Positions 57,353-64,000 of a DNA stretch of 64,000 nucleotides are shown in pieces. The position numbers and the translations under genes were made by a program. Source of the DNA: Halorubrum trapanicum (lineage in GTDB: Archaea; Halobacteriota; Halobacteria; Halobacteriales; Haloferacaceae); assembly GCF_002355655.1 (NCBI RefSeq), contig NZ_AP017569.1, positions 2,604,001 through 2,668,000 on the forward strand, read 5' to 3'. Under the pieces are notes generated by a model. The model did no database searches. It had not been told where the DNA came from and saw only the letters and a list, made by a program, of their open reading frames with translations. How positions within the stretch are numbered: the stretch's first letter is position 1; every line of letters starts with the position of its first letter.

Positions 57353-58357
57353 ATGGCAGTTGAACAGGGGAGACCGGAGGTGTCGGGCGGATCCGGCGGG
57401 GTCCTGACGCGACTCGGGACGTGGACGGAGAACCTGAGCGAGCAGGCGTACGCGTACCTGCTCTTGACCCCGGCCTTCGTGGTCCTGCTGTTGTTCGCGT
57501 TCTGGCCGCTGGCGTCGGCGGTCAGGATGTCGTTCTTCGCCGACGTGATCACCGGCGGGAGGTTGGGGGAGTTCGTCGGGGTTCAGAACTACGTCGCGCT
57601 GCTCACGAACACCAACGCGCTGGCGCCGGCGGCGTTCGTCGACCCCTCGTTCGAGACGCCGATCCTGGAACAGGCGCTGTTCATGACGATCCTGTTCGCC
57701 GTGTTGAGCGTCACGGGCGAGACGCTGCTCGGGTTCCTCTACGCCATGCTGATGAAGGCCGAGTACAAGGGGCGGCGGCTCGTTCGGCTGCTCATCATCC
57801 TGCCGTGGGCGATCCCGATCGTCATTCAGGGGATGATCTTCTTCCTGCTGTTCCGCCCCGGCTACGGGCTGTTGACAGAGCCGCTCCAGCAGCTCGGGAT
57901 CTTCTCCAGTCTCCCCCTCAACACGACCTTCGACAGCTTCGTCATCGTGACGGTGGCGGACATCTGGAAGACGTCGGCGTTCATGGCCCTGCTAATCTTG
58001 GCGGGGTTAGAGAGCGTCAACCAGGACCTCTACGAGGTGGCCGACGTGATGGGCGCCTCCCGGTGGCAGCGGTTCCGTTACATCACGTTCCCGCTGGTGT
58101 TCCCGGTGTTGATGGTCGCCATGCTGTTCCGGACGATGGGCGCGCTCCGGGTGTACGGCATCATCGAGTCGACCACCGTCGGCTGTTCGACCGTCCCGTC
58201 GATGACCTGCCTCGTCACGCAGATGATGTTCGGGTCGTCGACGCTGTACGGTTCCGCGGCCGCCGTGAGCGTCCTGATCGCCATCGTGGTGGGCCTGTTC
58301 ATCATGGTGTACCTCCTGTTCATCAAACAGAGCAACCAGAGCCTGGGGTTAGCCTGA
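57353..58357 (+). CDS. Sugar ABC transporter permease (MalF/UgpA-like)
   Basis: 334 aa, six helices. An N-terminal soluble tail is followed by AYAYLLLTPAFVVLLLFAFWP, and the cytoplasmic EAA loop is LYEVADVMGASRWQRFRYITFPLV (EAA-like motif, about residues 225-245) which docks on the ATPase. ATG at 57353 (MAVEQGRPEV) follows a GGGAGGTG Shine-Dalgarno-like sequence, unusual for this genome. The gap from the binding protein (148 bp) holds no gene. It ends one base before the next permease's start region. Confidence 0.9.
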   Translation: MAVEQGRPEVSGGSGGVLTRLGTWTENLSEQAYAYLLLTPAFVVLLLFAFWPLASAVRMSFFADVITGGRLGEFVGVQNYVALLTNTNALAPAAFVDPSFETPILEQALFMTILFAVLSVTGETLLGFLYAMLMKAEYKGRRLVRLLIILPWAIPIVIQGMIFFLLFRPGYGLLTEPLQQLGIFSSLPLNTTFDSFVIVTVADIWKTSAFMALLILAGLESVNQDLYEVADVMGASRWQRFRYITFPLVFPVLMVAMLFRTMGALRVYGIIESTTVGCSTVPSMTCLVTQMMFGSSTLYGSAAAVSVLIAIVVGLFIMVYLLFIKQSNQSLGLA

Positions 58358-58358
58358 C

Positions 58359-59333
58359 ATGAGCATCGACGCACGCGACCACGAGGACGCGGAAGTGTTC
58401 GACGAATCGGGCGACGACGCCGACGACGAGGAGAACAAGTCCCGCGTCGCGCGGTGGGCAGACGACTGGATCAAGCACCCGGAGAAGGCGTACGCCGTAA
58501 TGTTAGTGTTCCTCGGCGGGGTGCTGTTGACCACGTCGCTGTTCCCGCTGTACTGGCTGTTCAACGTCGCGATGGCGCCGCCCGGACAGACCGACATCCC
58601 GCTGTTCCCGACGACGATCGACCTCACGGCGTTCGTGCAGGTGTTCCAGCAGATCCCGTTCGCGCGGTTCATGTTCAACAGCCTCTTTTACGCGTTCACG
58701 GTGACGCTGTTCGTGCTCCTCGTCGGGAGCCTCGCCGGGTACGCGTTCGGCCGCCTGGAGTTCCGGGGGAAGACGCCGCTTTTGTTCTCGCTGCTTGTGC
58801 TCAGCTTCTTCCCGCCGGCGACGCTTTTCATCCCGCTGTTTCGGGCGTTCAACCAGCAGGTCCCGATGCTGGGGCTGTTCACCCTCCCGGTGGAGCTGTA
58901 CGGGACGCCGGGCGCGGTCGTCACGCCGCTCAGCGCGTTCACGATGCCGCTGGCGATCTTCATCCTGACCACGTTCTACGGGCAGATTCCGGACGGGCTC
59001 GAAGAGGCCGCCAGAGTCGAGGGGACGACGCGGATCGGTGCGCTGTTCCGGGTGATCATGCCGCTGTCGGCGCCGGGCGTCGCGACCGCCGGGATTCTCA
59101 CCTTCATCACCGTGTACACCGAGTTCTTCTTCTCGTACCTGATGACCGGCAACAGCGCCGCGGAGTGGGCGCCGGTGGTCGACGGCGTCCTCGCGTTCCA
59201 GACGCAGTACACCGTCCGGTACGACCTCCAGGCGGCGGCGAGCCTGATCGCGATCGTCCCGGTCGCGATCCTCGTCGTCGTCGCACAGGACAAGATCATC
59301 AGCGGCCTCACGCAGGGAGCCCTCAAGGAGTGA
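58359..59333 (+). CDS. Sugar ABC transporter permease (MalG/UgpE-like)
   Basis: 324 aa, six helices, with an acidic N-terminal 40 residues. The EAA loop is LEEAARVEGTTRIGALFRVIMPL (about residues 212-232), and the LFPLYWLFNVAMAPPGQTD stretch is typical for MalG. It pairs with the upstream permease, starting one base after its stop (translational coupling). The late helix AAASLIAIVPVAILVVVAQ and SGLTQGALKE complete the family. Confidence 0.91.
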   Translation: MSIDARDHEDAEVFDESGDDADDEENKSRVARWADDWIKHPEKAYAVMLVFLGGVLLTTSLFPLYWLFNVAMAPPGQTDIPLFPTTIDLTAFVQVFQQIPFARFMFNSLFYAFTVTLFVLLVGSLAGYAFGRLEFRGKTPLLFSLLVLSFFPPATLFIPLFRAFNQQVPMLGLFTLPVELYGTPGAVVTPLSAFTMPLAIFILTTFYGQIPDGLEEAARVEGTTRIGALFRVIMPLSAPGVATAGILTFITVYTEFFFSYLMTGNSAAEWAPVVDGVLAFQTQYTVRYDLQAAASLIAIVPVAILVVVAQDKIISGLTQGALKE

Positions 59334-59339
59334 TACCAT

Positions 59340-60521
59340 ATGGCACGAGTTAAACTCACAGACGTCACGAAACAGTACGACGACGTAACGGCGGTCGACA
59401 ACATGAACCTCGACCTGAAGGACGGCGAGTTCATCTGTCTCGTCGGTCCGTCGGGCTGCGGGAAGTCCACGACGCTCGAAACGGTCGCGGGCCTCACCAA
59501 GCCGACGTCGGGCGAGATCCTGATCGGCGACCGCGAGGTGACGAACCTCCCGCCGAAGGATCGCGGCATCGCGATGGTGTTCCAGAACATCGCGCTGTTC
59601 CCGCACATGGACGTGTACGACAACATCTCCTTCGGGCTCCGGCTGCGGGACTTCCCCAAAGAGGAGATGGACGAGCGGGTCGACGAGGCCGCTCGGGTCG
59701 TTCGGCTCCAGGGGATGTTAGACCGGATGCCGAGCGAGATGTCCGGCGGGCAGCGCCAGCGCGTCGCGATCGCGCGGGCCATCGTCCGCGACCCGGACGT
59801 GTTCCTGATGGACGAGCCGCTGGCGAACTTGGACGCCAAGCTGCGCGTCAACATGCGGACCGAGCTCCAGCGGCTCCACAAGCAGCTGGACACGACGATC
59901 ATCTACGTCACGCACAACCAGGCGGAGGCGATGACGATGTCCGACCGGATCGCGGTGCTCAACAAGGGGGAGCTCCAGCAGATCGCCGCGCCGCTGACCT
60001 GCTACAACCAGCCCGCGAACCGGTTCGTCGCCGGCTTCATCGGCTCGCCCTCGATGAACTTCTTCGACGCGACCGCCGGCGACGGCTCGCTCGAAGCGAA
60101 CGGCTACTCCGTCTCCTTCGACACCGCGGCGGTCGACGGCTTGGGGGCCGACGACCCGGTGGAGGTCGGGATCCGCCCGGAGGACATCTACCTCGAGGGC
60201 AACAGCGCCGAGGCCGAGGACCCGACCCGGACGTTCTCGGTCGAGACCGACGTGCTCGAACCGATGGGCGACGAGATATTCGTCTACCTGAAGCCGATCC
60301 TCGAATCGTTCGACGAGGAGGACGCCGACTTCGAGGAGCGCCAGGGGCTGCTGATGAGCGTGGACCCCGCGACCGACATCGGCGAGGAGGAGAGCGTCGA
60401 CATCGTCTTCGACCGGGCCCGGATCCACCTGTTCGACGACCAGACCGGCGACGCGATCTCGCACGGCGTCGTCTCCGGTGCGGACGTCGAAGCCGGCGAC
60501 GACGGGGTCCAGGCCGACTGA
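59340..60521 (+). CDS. Sugar ABC transporter ATPase (MalK/UgpC-like)
   Basis: 393 aa. Powers the importer by ATP hydrolysis at the cytoplasmic face. Walker A GPSGCGKST (residues 38-46), Q-loop FQNIALFPHMDV, signature SGGQRQRVAIARA, Walker B VFLMDEPLANLD and the switch His in YVTHNQAEAM are all present. The C-terminal ~130 residues form the TOBE/OB regulatory domain of MalK types (GDGSLEANGYSVSFDTA onward, with VGIRPEDIYL). ATG at 59340 is 6 bp after the MalG stop. The stop is followed by the convergent GH13 gene. Confidence 0.93.
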   Translation: MARVKLTDVTKQYDDVTAVDNMNLDLKDGEFICLVGPSGCGKSTTLETVAGLTKPTSGEILIGDREVTNLPPKDRGIAMVFQNIALFPHMDVYDNISFGLRLRDFPKEEMDERVDEAARVVRLQGMLDRMPSEMSGGQRQRVAIARAIVRDPDVFLMDEPLANLDAKLRVNMRTELQRLHKQLDTTIIYVTHNQAEAMTMSDRIAVLNKGELQQIAAPLTCYNQPANRFVAGFIGSPSMNFFDATAGDGSLEANGYSVSFDTAAVDGLGADDPVEVGIRPEDIYLEGNSAEAEDPTRTFSVETDVLEPMGDEIFVYLKPILESFDEEDADFEERQGLLMSVDPATDIGEEESVDIVFDRARIHLFDDQTGDAISHGVVSGADVEAGDDGVQAD

Positions 60522-60546
60522 GCCGATCGCCCGTCACCACCAATTT

Positions 60547-62259
60547 TCAGAGCCGGTACACGGCGGCCTCGTACGGCCGGAACGTACTTCCGATCGGGTC
60601 GGTCGGCGACTCGTCGTAGTTCCCCCCGAGGGTCTCGACGTCGGCCGGTTCGATCGCCTCCCGTTCGATCGCTTCCGGTTCGAAGGTCGCGGCGGCGTCA
60701 GACCAGTTGAGCACGACCAACAGGCGCTCGTCGCCGAGCGTCCGCGTGTACGCGTAGATGCTGGGGTGGTCCGGCAGGAGGAGGTCGTACTCGCCGTACA
60801 CGAGGGCGTCCGCCTCGTGTCTGAGCTCGATCAGTCGGCGGTAGTAGTGCCAGACGGAGTCCTCGCGGCTCCGCTCTTTCTCGACGTTGATCTCGCCGTA
60901 GTTGTCGTTCACCGGGAACCACGGGTCGCCGTCCGTGAAGCCGGCGTGCGCCTCGTCGGACCACTGCATCGGCGTCCGGGCGTGGTCCCGGCTCCAGTAG
61001 TTCACGAGGTGCGCGACGTCCGCGAAGGAGTCGACGCCGTCGCGGCGGGTGAGCGCCTCGACCGCCCCGATCGTCTCGACGTCGTCGATCTCGTCGAGGC
61101 CCTCGAACTCGGCGTTCGTCATCCCGATCTCGTCGCCCTGATACACGTACGGCGTGCCGCTCAGCGTCAGCAGGAACGTCGCCAGGAGCGTCGCGCTCTC
61201 CCGCCGGTACTCGCCGTCGTCGCCGAACCGGGAGACGATCCGCGGCTGGTCGTGGTTCCCGAGGAAGACGGCGTTCCATCCGCGACCCCGCAGCCCCTCC
61301 TGCCAGCGGTCCATCACGCGCTTGAACGTCGGCAGGTCGAACTCCCGCGGGCCGCTCGGGTCCCAGATTCCGTCCGGGCCCGCGTCGACCTCCATGTGCG
61401 CCGACTGGAAGAGCATCCCCAGTCCGACCCCGTCGTCGCCGAGGTAGCTCGCCGCGGTGTCGACGTCTGTGTGCGACATCTCGGCGACGGTCATCGCGTC
61501 GCGGCCGGACGTCGTCTCGACGATCTCGCTGAGATACTCCTCCAGACGCGGCCCGTTGAAGAACTGTTCCTCCCCGACGACGTCGGCCTCGGGGTCGCCG
61601 TCGGGATACCCCGCCGGCTTCGAGAGGAGGTTCAGGGCGTCCATCCGGAAGCCGTCGACGTCCTTGTCCAGCCACCACCGGATCAGCTCCGTGACGGACT
61701 CGCGGACCCGAGGGTTCCGCCAGTTCAGGTCCGGCTGGTTCTCGTGGAAGAGGTGAAGGTACCACGCGCCGCGCTCGTCGTCGTAGCTCCACGCCGAGCC
61801 GCCGAAGAACGACTCCCAGTTGTTCGGCGGCTCGTCGGGCGGCCCCTCGCGCCAGTGGTAGTAGTCCTCGTACCCCGCTTCCTCGCGTCGCGACCGCCGG
61901 AACCACTCGTGTTCCGCGGAAGTGTGGTTGACGACGAGGTCCATCACGAGGCGGATGTCGCGGTCGTGAAGCGCGTCTCGAAGCGCTTCCCAGTCGGCCA
62001 TCGTGCCGAACTCGGGGTCGATCGCGCGGTAGTCCCGAATGTCGTAGCCGTTGTCCTCCTGCGGCGAGTCGTACACCGGACAGAGCCAGACGACGTCGAT
62101 TCCCAGCTCGTCGAGGTAGTCGGCCTTCTGCGTGATCCCACGGAGGTCGCCGATCCCGTCGCCGTCGGAATCGTTGAAGCTCCGCGGGTAGATCTGGTAG
62201 ACGACGCTCTCCTTCCACCAGGACCGATCCGGGTCCGCGGCGTCCCCTCCGGAGGTCAT
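60547..62259 (-). CDS. GH13 alpha-glucosidase / oligo-1,6-glucosidase or sucrase-type
   Basis: 570 aa, three domains. The start SWWKESVVYQIYPRSFNDSDGDGIGD (two parts) is the GH13 subfamily of alpha-glucosidases. Catalytic residues: Asp207 in DGFRMDALNLL, Glu260 in TVAEMSHTD, Asp337 in LGNHDQPRIVSRF; calcium or substrate site DLVVNHTS. QPDLNWRNPRV and TPYVYQGDEIGMTN are also present. Such enzymes cleave sucrose, isomaltose or maltose; no signal peptide is seen. ATG at 62257-62259 (MTSGGDAADPDRSWW) fits the family. It faces the PfkB kinase with about 220 bp of shared promoter DNA. Confidence 0.91.
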   Translation of the reverse strand: MTSGGDAADPDRSWWKESVVYQIYPRSFNDSDGDGIGDLRGITQKADYLDELGIDVVWLCPVYDSPQEDNGYDIRDYRAIDPEFGTMADWEALRDALHDRDIRLVMDLVVNHTSAEHEWFRRSRREEAGYEDYYHWREGPPDEPPNNWESFFGGSAWSYDDERGAWYLHLFHENQPDLNWRNPRVRESVTELIRWWLDKDVDGFRMDALNLLSKPAGYPDGDPEADVVGEEQFFNGPRLEEYLSEIVETTSGRDAMTVAEMSHTDVDTAASYLGDDGVGLGMLFQSAHMEVDAGPDGIWDPSGPREFDLPTFKRVMDRWQEGLRGRGWNAVFLGNHDQPRIVSRFGDDGEYRRESATLLATFLLTLSGTPYVYQGDEIGMTNAEFEGLDEIDDVETIGAVEALTRRDGVDSFADVAHLVNYWSRDHARTPMQWSDEAHAGFTDGDPWFPVNDNYGEINVEKERSREDSVWHYYRRLIELRHEADALVYGEYDLLLPDHPSIYAYTRTLGDERLLVVLNWSDAAATFEPEAIEREAIEPADVETLGGNYDESPTDPIGSTFRPYEAAVYRL

Positions 62260-62354
62260 TGGCGGGGAGACGCGTCGCGATGACTCGGTGTGGATCGCTC
62301 CTCGCGCGAAACCGGCGTGTGGTCGACGGTGCGACGTCGGGGGGAAATCATACA

Positions 62355-62368
62355 ACTCATATCTGAGT
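62355..62368. promoter_or_regulatory. Palindromic site 1 (ACTCA-N4-TGAGT) in the GH13/PfkB control region
   Basis: A perfect 5-4-5 inverted repeat, reading ACTCATATCTGAGT, 96 bp before the GH13 start and next to the TATA-like GAGTATATTTG. Its half-site GAGTA is shared with site 2 at 62452. Published haloarchaeal TrmB sites have the form TACT-N7/8-GAGTA; this is a relative, not an exact match. Confidence 0.5.
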
Positions 62369-62451
62369 ATATTTGTAAAAACGTACTGGTCCCGGGGGAG
62401 CACCCCCGGACCGTCCCGATCGCGACCGTGCCCGAATTTTTATTGTTTTCA

Positions 62452-62469
62452 TACTCCTGATTCCGAGTA
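62452..62469. promoter_or_regulatory. Palindromic site 2 (TACTC-N8-GAGTA) at the PfkB promoter
   Basis: TACTCCTGATTCCGAGTA ends 9 bp before the PfkB ATG (62479), just after a TATA-like TTTTTATT (62436-62443). Placed over the start of transcription, it suits a repressor. It resembles the TrmB consensus but with an N9 spacing if TACT is counted. The regulator gene is not in the window. Confidence 0.55.
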
Positions 62470-62478
62470 TGGTGGCGC

Positions 62479-63417
62479 ATGACGCGTGAAGTCCTTGTCG
62501 CCGGCGAGACCCTGATCGATTTCATTCCTGACCGCCCCGGACCGCTCGCGGACGTGGAGTCGTTCTCCAAGCGAGCGGGCGGCGCGCCGGCCAACGTGGC
62601 GGTCGGGCTGGCGCGGCTCGACCGGACGCCGTGGTTCTGTACCGCGCTCGCCGACGACCCGTTCGGTTCGCATCTCGCGCAGGTGCTCGACCGCGAGGGC
62701 GTTCCGGACGACTTCGTTACGGAGGTTCCGGACAGCGGGACGGCGCTGGCGTTCGTCTCGCACGGCGAGGACGCCGACCGCGAGTTCACCTTCTACCGCT
62801 CGGAGACGGCGGACAGGCGCCTCGACACGAGCGTCGTCGGCGACGATGTCCTCGAATCGGTCGAGGTCGTCGTCGTGGGGGGCGTCACGCTGACCGTCGA
62901 GCCGGCGCGATCGGCGACGTTCGACCTCGTCGAGCGGGCCCGCGACCGAGACTGCCGCGTCTTCTTCGACCCGAACGTCCGCCCCGAGCTGTGGGAGACG
63001 GATCCGGGGCCCACGGTCGAGCGGATGCTCTCCGAGACGGACGTCCTCAAAGTCACCCGCGAGGACCTCGAGGGAGCCGGGCTCCCGACGACGACCGCGG
63101 AGGTTCTCGCCGCCGGACCGGACGCGGTTTTCCTGACCGAGGGCAGCGCCGGCGCGCGGCTGGTCACCGACGAGGGCTCGCGGTGGGGCGCCGGCGAGTG
63201 GCACCACCCCGGATACGAGATCGAGGACGTCGTCGACACGACCGGCGCCGGTGACGCATTCTCCGCCGGGGCGATCGCGGGGCTCGTCGACGGCGACGAC
63301 CCGGACGGTATCCTCGGGTTCGCCAACGCCGTCGCCGCCGCGTCGACGAAGCGCCGCGGTGCGATGGCCGCGCTTCCCGACCGGGAGGCCGTCGCGGAGC
63401 TGCGCGACGGGGAGTGA
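62479..63417 (+). CDS. PfkB-family sugar kinase (fructokinase-like)
   Basis: 312 aa. Phosphorylates a hexose or related sugar with ATP; next to fructan enzymes, fructose is the obvious substrate. Motifs: GGAPANVAVGLARL (residues 35-48, sugar-binding side) and DTTGAGDAFSAGAIAG with catalytic Asp259 (256-271). Other landmarks are FFDPNVRPELW and VLKVTREDLEGAG. Full-length, intact. ATG at 62479 lies within 10 bp of palindromic site 2. Divergent from GH13. Ribokinase-family substrate assignment is by context. Confidence 0.9.
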   Translation: MTREVLVAGETLIDFIPDRPGPLADVESFSKRAGGAPANVAVGLARLDRTPWFCTALADDPFGSHLAQVLDREGVPDDFVTEVPDSGTALAFVSHGEDADREFTFYRSETADRRLDTSVVGDDVLESVEVVVVGGVTLTVEPARSATFDLVERARDRDCRVFFDPNVRPELWETDPGPTVERMLSETDVLKVTREDLEGAGLPTTTAEVLAAGPDAVFLTEGSAGARLVTDEGSRWGAGEWHHPGYEIEDVVDTTGAGDAFSAGAIAGLVDGDDPDGILGFANAVAAASTKRRGAMAALPDREAVAELRDGE

Positions 63418-63456
63418 TCCGACCCGGGCGGTGTCCCGGCTCGCTTCCGTCCGCGG

Positions 63457-64000
63457 TCACTTGGCCGGTTCCGTCCCCGCCCGCAGCGACGGGTACTCGT
63501 CGACGTCCGCGACGTCGGTGATGACGATCCGCGTCGCCTCGACGTCCTCGACCACGGCGTTCCAGCCGCCGACGCTGACCCGGTCGGTGCCGGTGTCGAC
63601 GACCATCAGTACCTGTCCGGCGACCTGCGTGTCCGACTCCCTGTCGCCCACGTGCGACTGGACCTCTTCGACTGTCCCCGCGATCGTCCGCGGTTCGCCG
63701 GTGGAGACGTCGGTCCCCTCGACGCGGACGGTCACGGTCGCCTCCGACTCGAAGAGGGGCCGCGCTTCGCGCACCAACTGACGGATGTCGACGTACTCGA
63801 TGGGGAGCGTTTCCTGCCCCTCCGAGTATATCGGCGTCCCGTGTTCCCAGAGACACGTCATGAAGAACCAGTGGAAGACGAAGGTGTACTCCTCGTCGTT
63901 GACGAGGACCCCGGTCTGGTTGACCGCGTCCGGATGGTGTGAGAAGCAGGCGCTCTGGCGGTCGACGGACGCGACGAACGGCGCCGGGAGGCCGCGGTAT
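63457..64000 (-). CDS. Haloarchaeal protein of unknown function, 5' end outside window
   Basis: The frame continues past the window edge; the visible part is about 181 residues. Readable segments are GLPAPFVASVDRQSACFSHHPD, AVNQTGVLVNDEEYTFVFHWFF, then a beta-rich, acidic C-terminus (VTVRVEGTDVSTGEPRTIAG, TVEEVQSHVGDRESDTQVAG). An internal ATG (63859-63861) is unlikely to be the start, since conserved-looking codons lie upstream. No family recognised. It converges on the PfkB gene. Confidence 0.55.
   Translation of the reverse strand, partial: YRGLPAPFVASVDRQSACFSHHPDAVNQTGVLVNDEEYTFVFHWFFMTCLWEHGTPIYSEGQETLPIEYVDIRQLVREARPLFESEATVTVRVEGTDVSTGEPRTIAGTVEEVQSHVGDRESDTQVAGQVLMVVDTGTDRVSVGGWNAVVEDVEATRIVITDVADVDEYPSLRAGTEPAK

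Overview
The window reads as haloarchaeal chromosome, most like Halorubrum or a close relative. It is GC-rich with strongly acidic proteins. TATA-like boxes lie about 27 nt ahead of many start codons (leaderless mRNAs). It carries F420 genes (cofE-mer), a JAMM protease of the desampylase type, Tsr3, DUF63, a halobacterial transducer and twin-arginine signals. No rRNA or tRNA gene was recognised.

Layout. 1-2.1 kb: a 3-hydroxyacyl-CoA dehydrogenase/enoyl-CoA hydratase fusion (cut by the window edge) and AlkA. 2.1-4.4 kb: an A+T-richer accessory patch with a MazE/MazF-like pair and a solo tnpB element of IS200/IS605 type. 4.8-8.7 kb: a RimK ATP-grasp ligase fused to an aspartyl protease-like domain, an eIF2B/R15P-isomerase-like protein with an N-terminal extension, and an AstE/AspA-like deacylase. 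10-14.5 kb: pirin, an OFA-type MFS carrier and an LctP-type permease with a small membrane partner. 14.9-22.9 kb: UspA proteins, an FAD oxidoreductase, a Dam-type methylase, DUF63, DUF456, DUF2150 and a TatD-like hydrolase. 23-31 kb: a VOC dioxygenase, a cupin, a Tat-exported penicillin-acylase-like enzyme, a MoCF/CinA-type protein, DsrE and JAMM. 31-38.6 kb: an S9 peptidase, a probable TumE-type toxin-antitoxin pair, a rhodanese, UspA, a Gfo/Idh/MocA oxidoreductase, GNAT and a LOR/SDH (TIGR00300) protein. 39-48 kb: a site-2 protease with an apparent frameshift, DoxX, a chemotaxis transducer, mer-cofE, tsr3, a peroxiredoxin and DUF5518. 48-51 kb: a heavy-metal P-type ATPase. 51-63.4 kb: a fructan/sucrose locus with GH32, GH68, a complete carbohydrate ABC importer, GH13 and a PfkB kinase. 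Candidate operators lie in its control regions.

The most unusual content is between the genes. Eight intergenic regions (about 4.4, 9.6, 18.9, 24.1, 30.7, 38.7, 45.8 and 47.5 kb) carry diverged copies of one 240-400 bp element, in both orientations. Intact copies start with AAAGCCCCAG about 26-36 nt after a TTATAAAT-like TATA box. They share the block TGCTTACGTCGC and end near CACGCGCCACCGC. The sequences between the conserved blocks differ among copies but stay self-complementary. The closing stem keeps its pairing through compensatory changes, and two copies use G-U pairs that exist on one strand only. This is good evidence for a multicopy structured RNA family that I cannot assign to any described class. 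Tandem copies of its promoter/leader module (57 bp, three and a half units at 46.1-46.3 kb) precede some copies.

Functionally, the fructan locus can be read as one pathway: GH68 makes or remodels fructan, GH32 and GH13 cut fructan, sucrose or oligosaccharides, the ABC system imports products, and the PfkB kinase phosphorylates the sugar released. RimK and the AstE-like enzyme suggest amino-acid ligation and its reversal. cofE and mer overlap by 4 nt and link F420 side-chain synthesis to an F420-dependent reductase.
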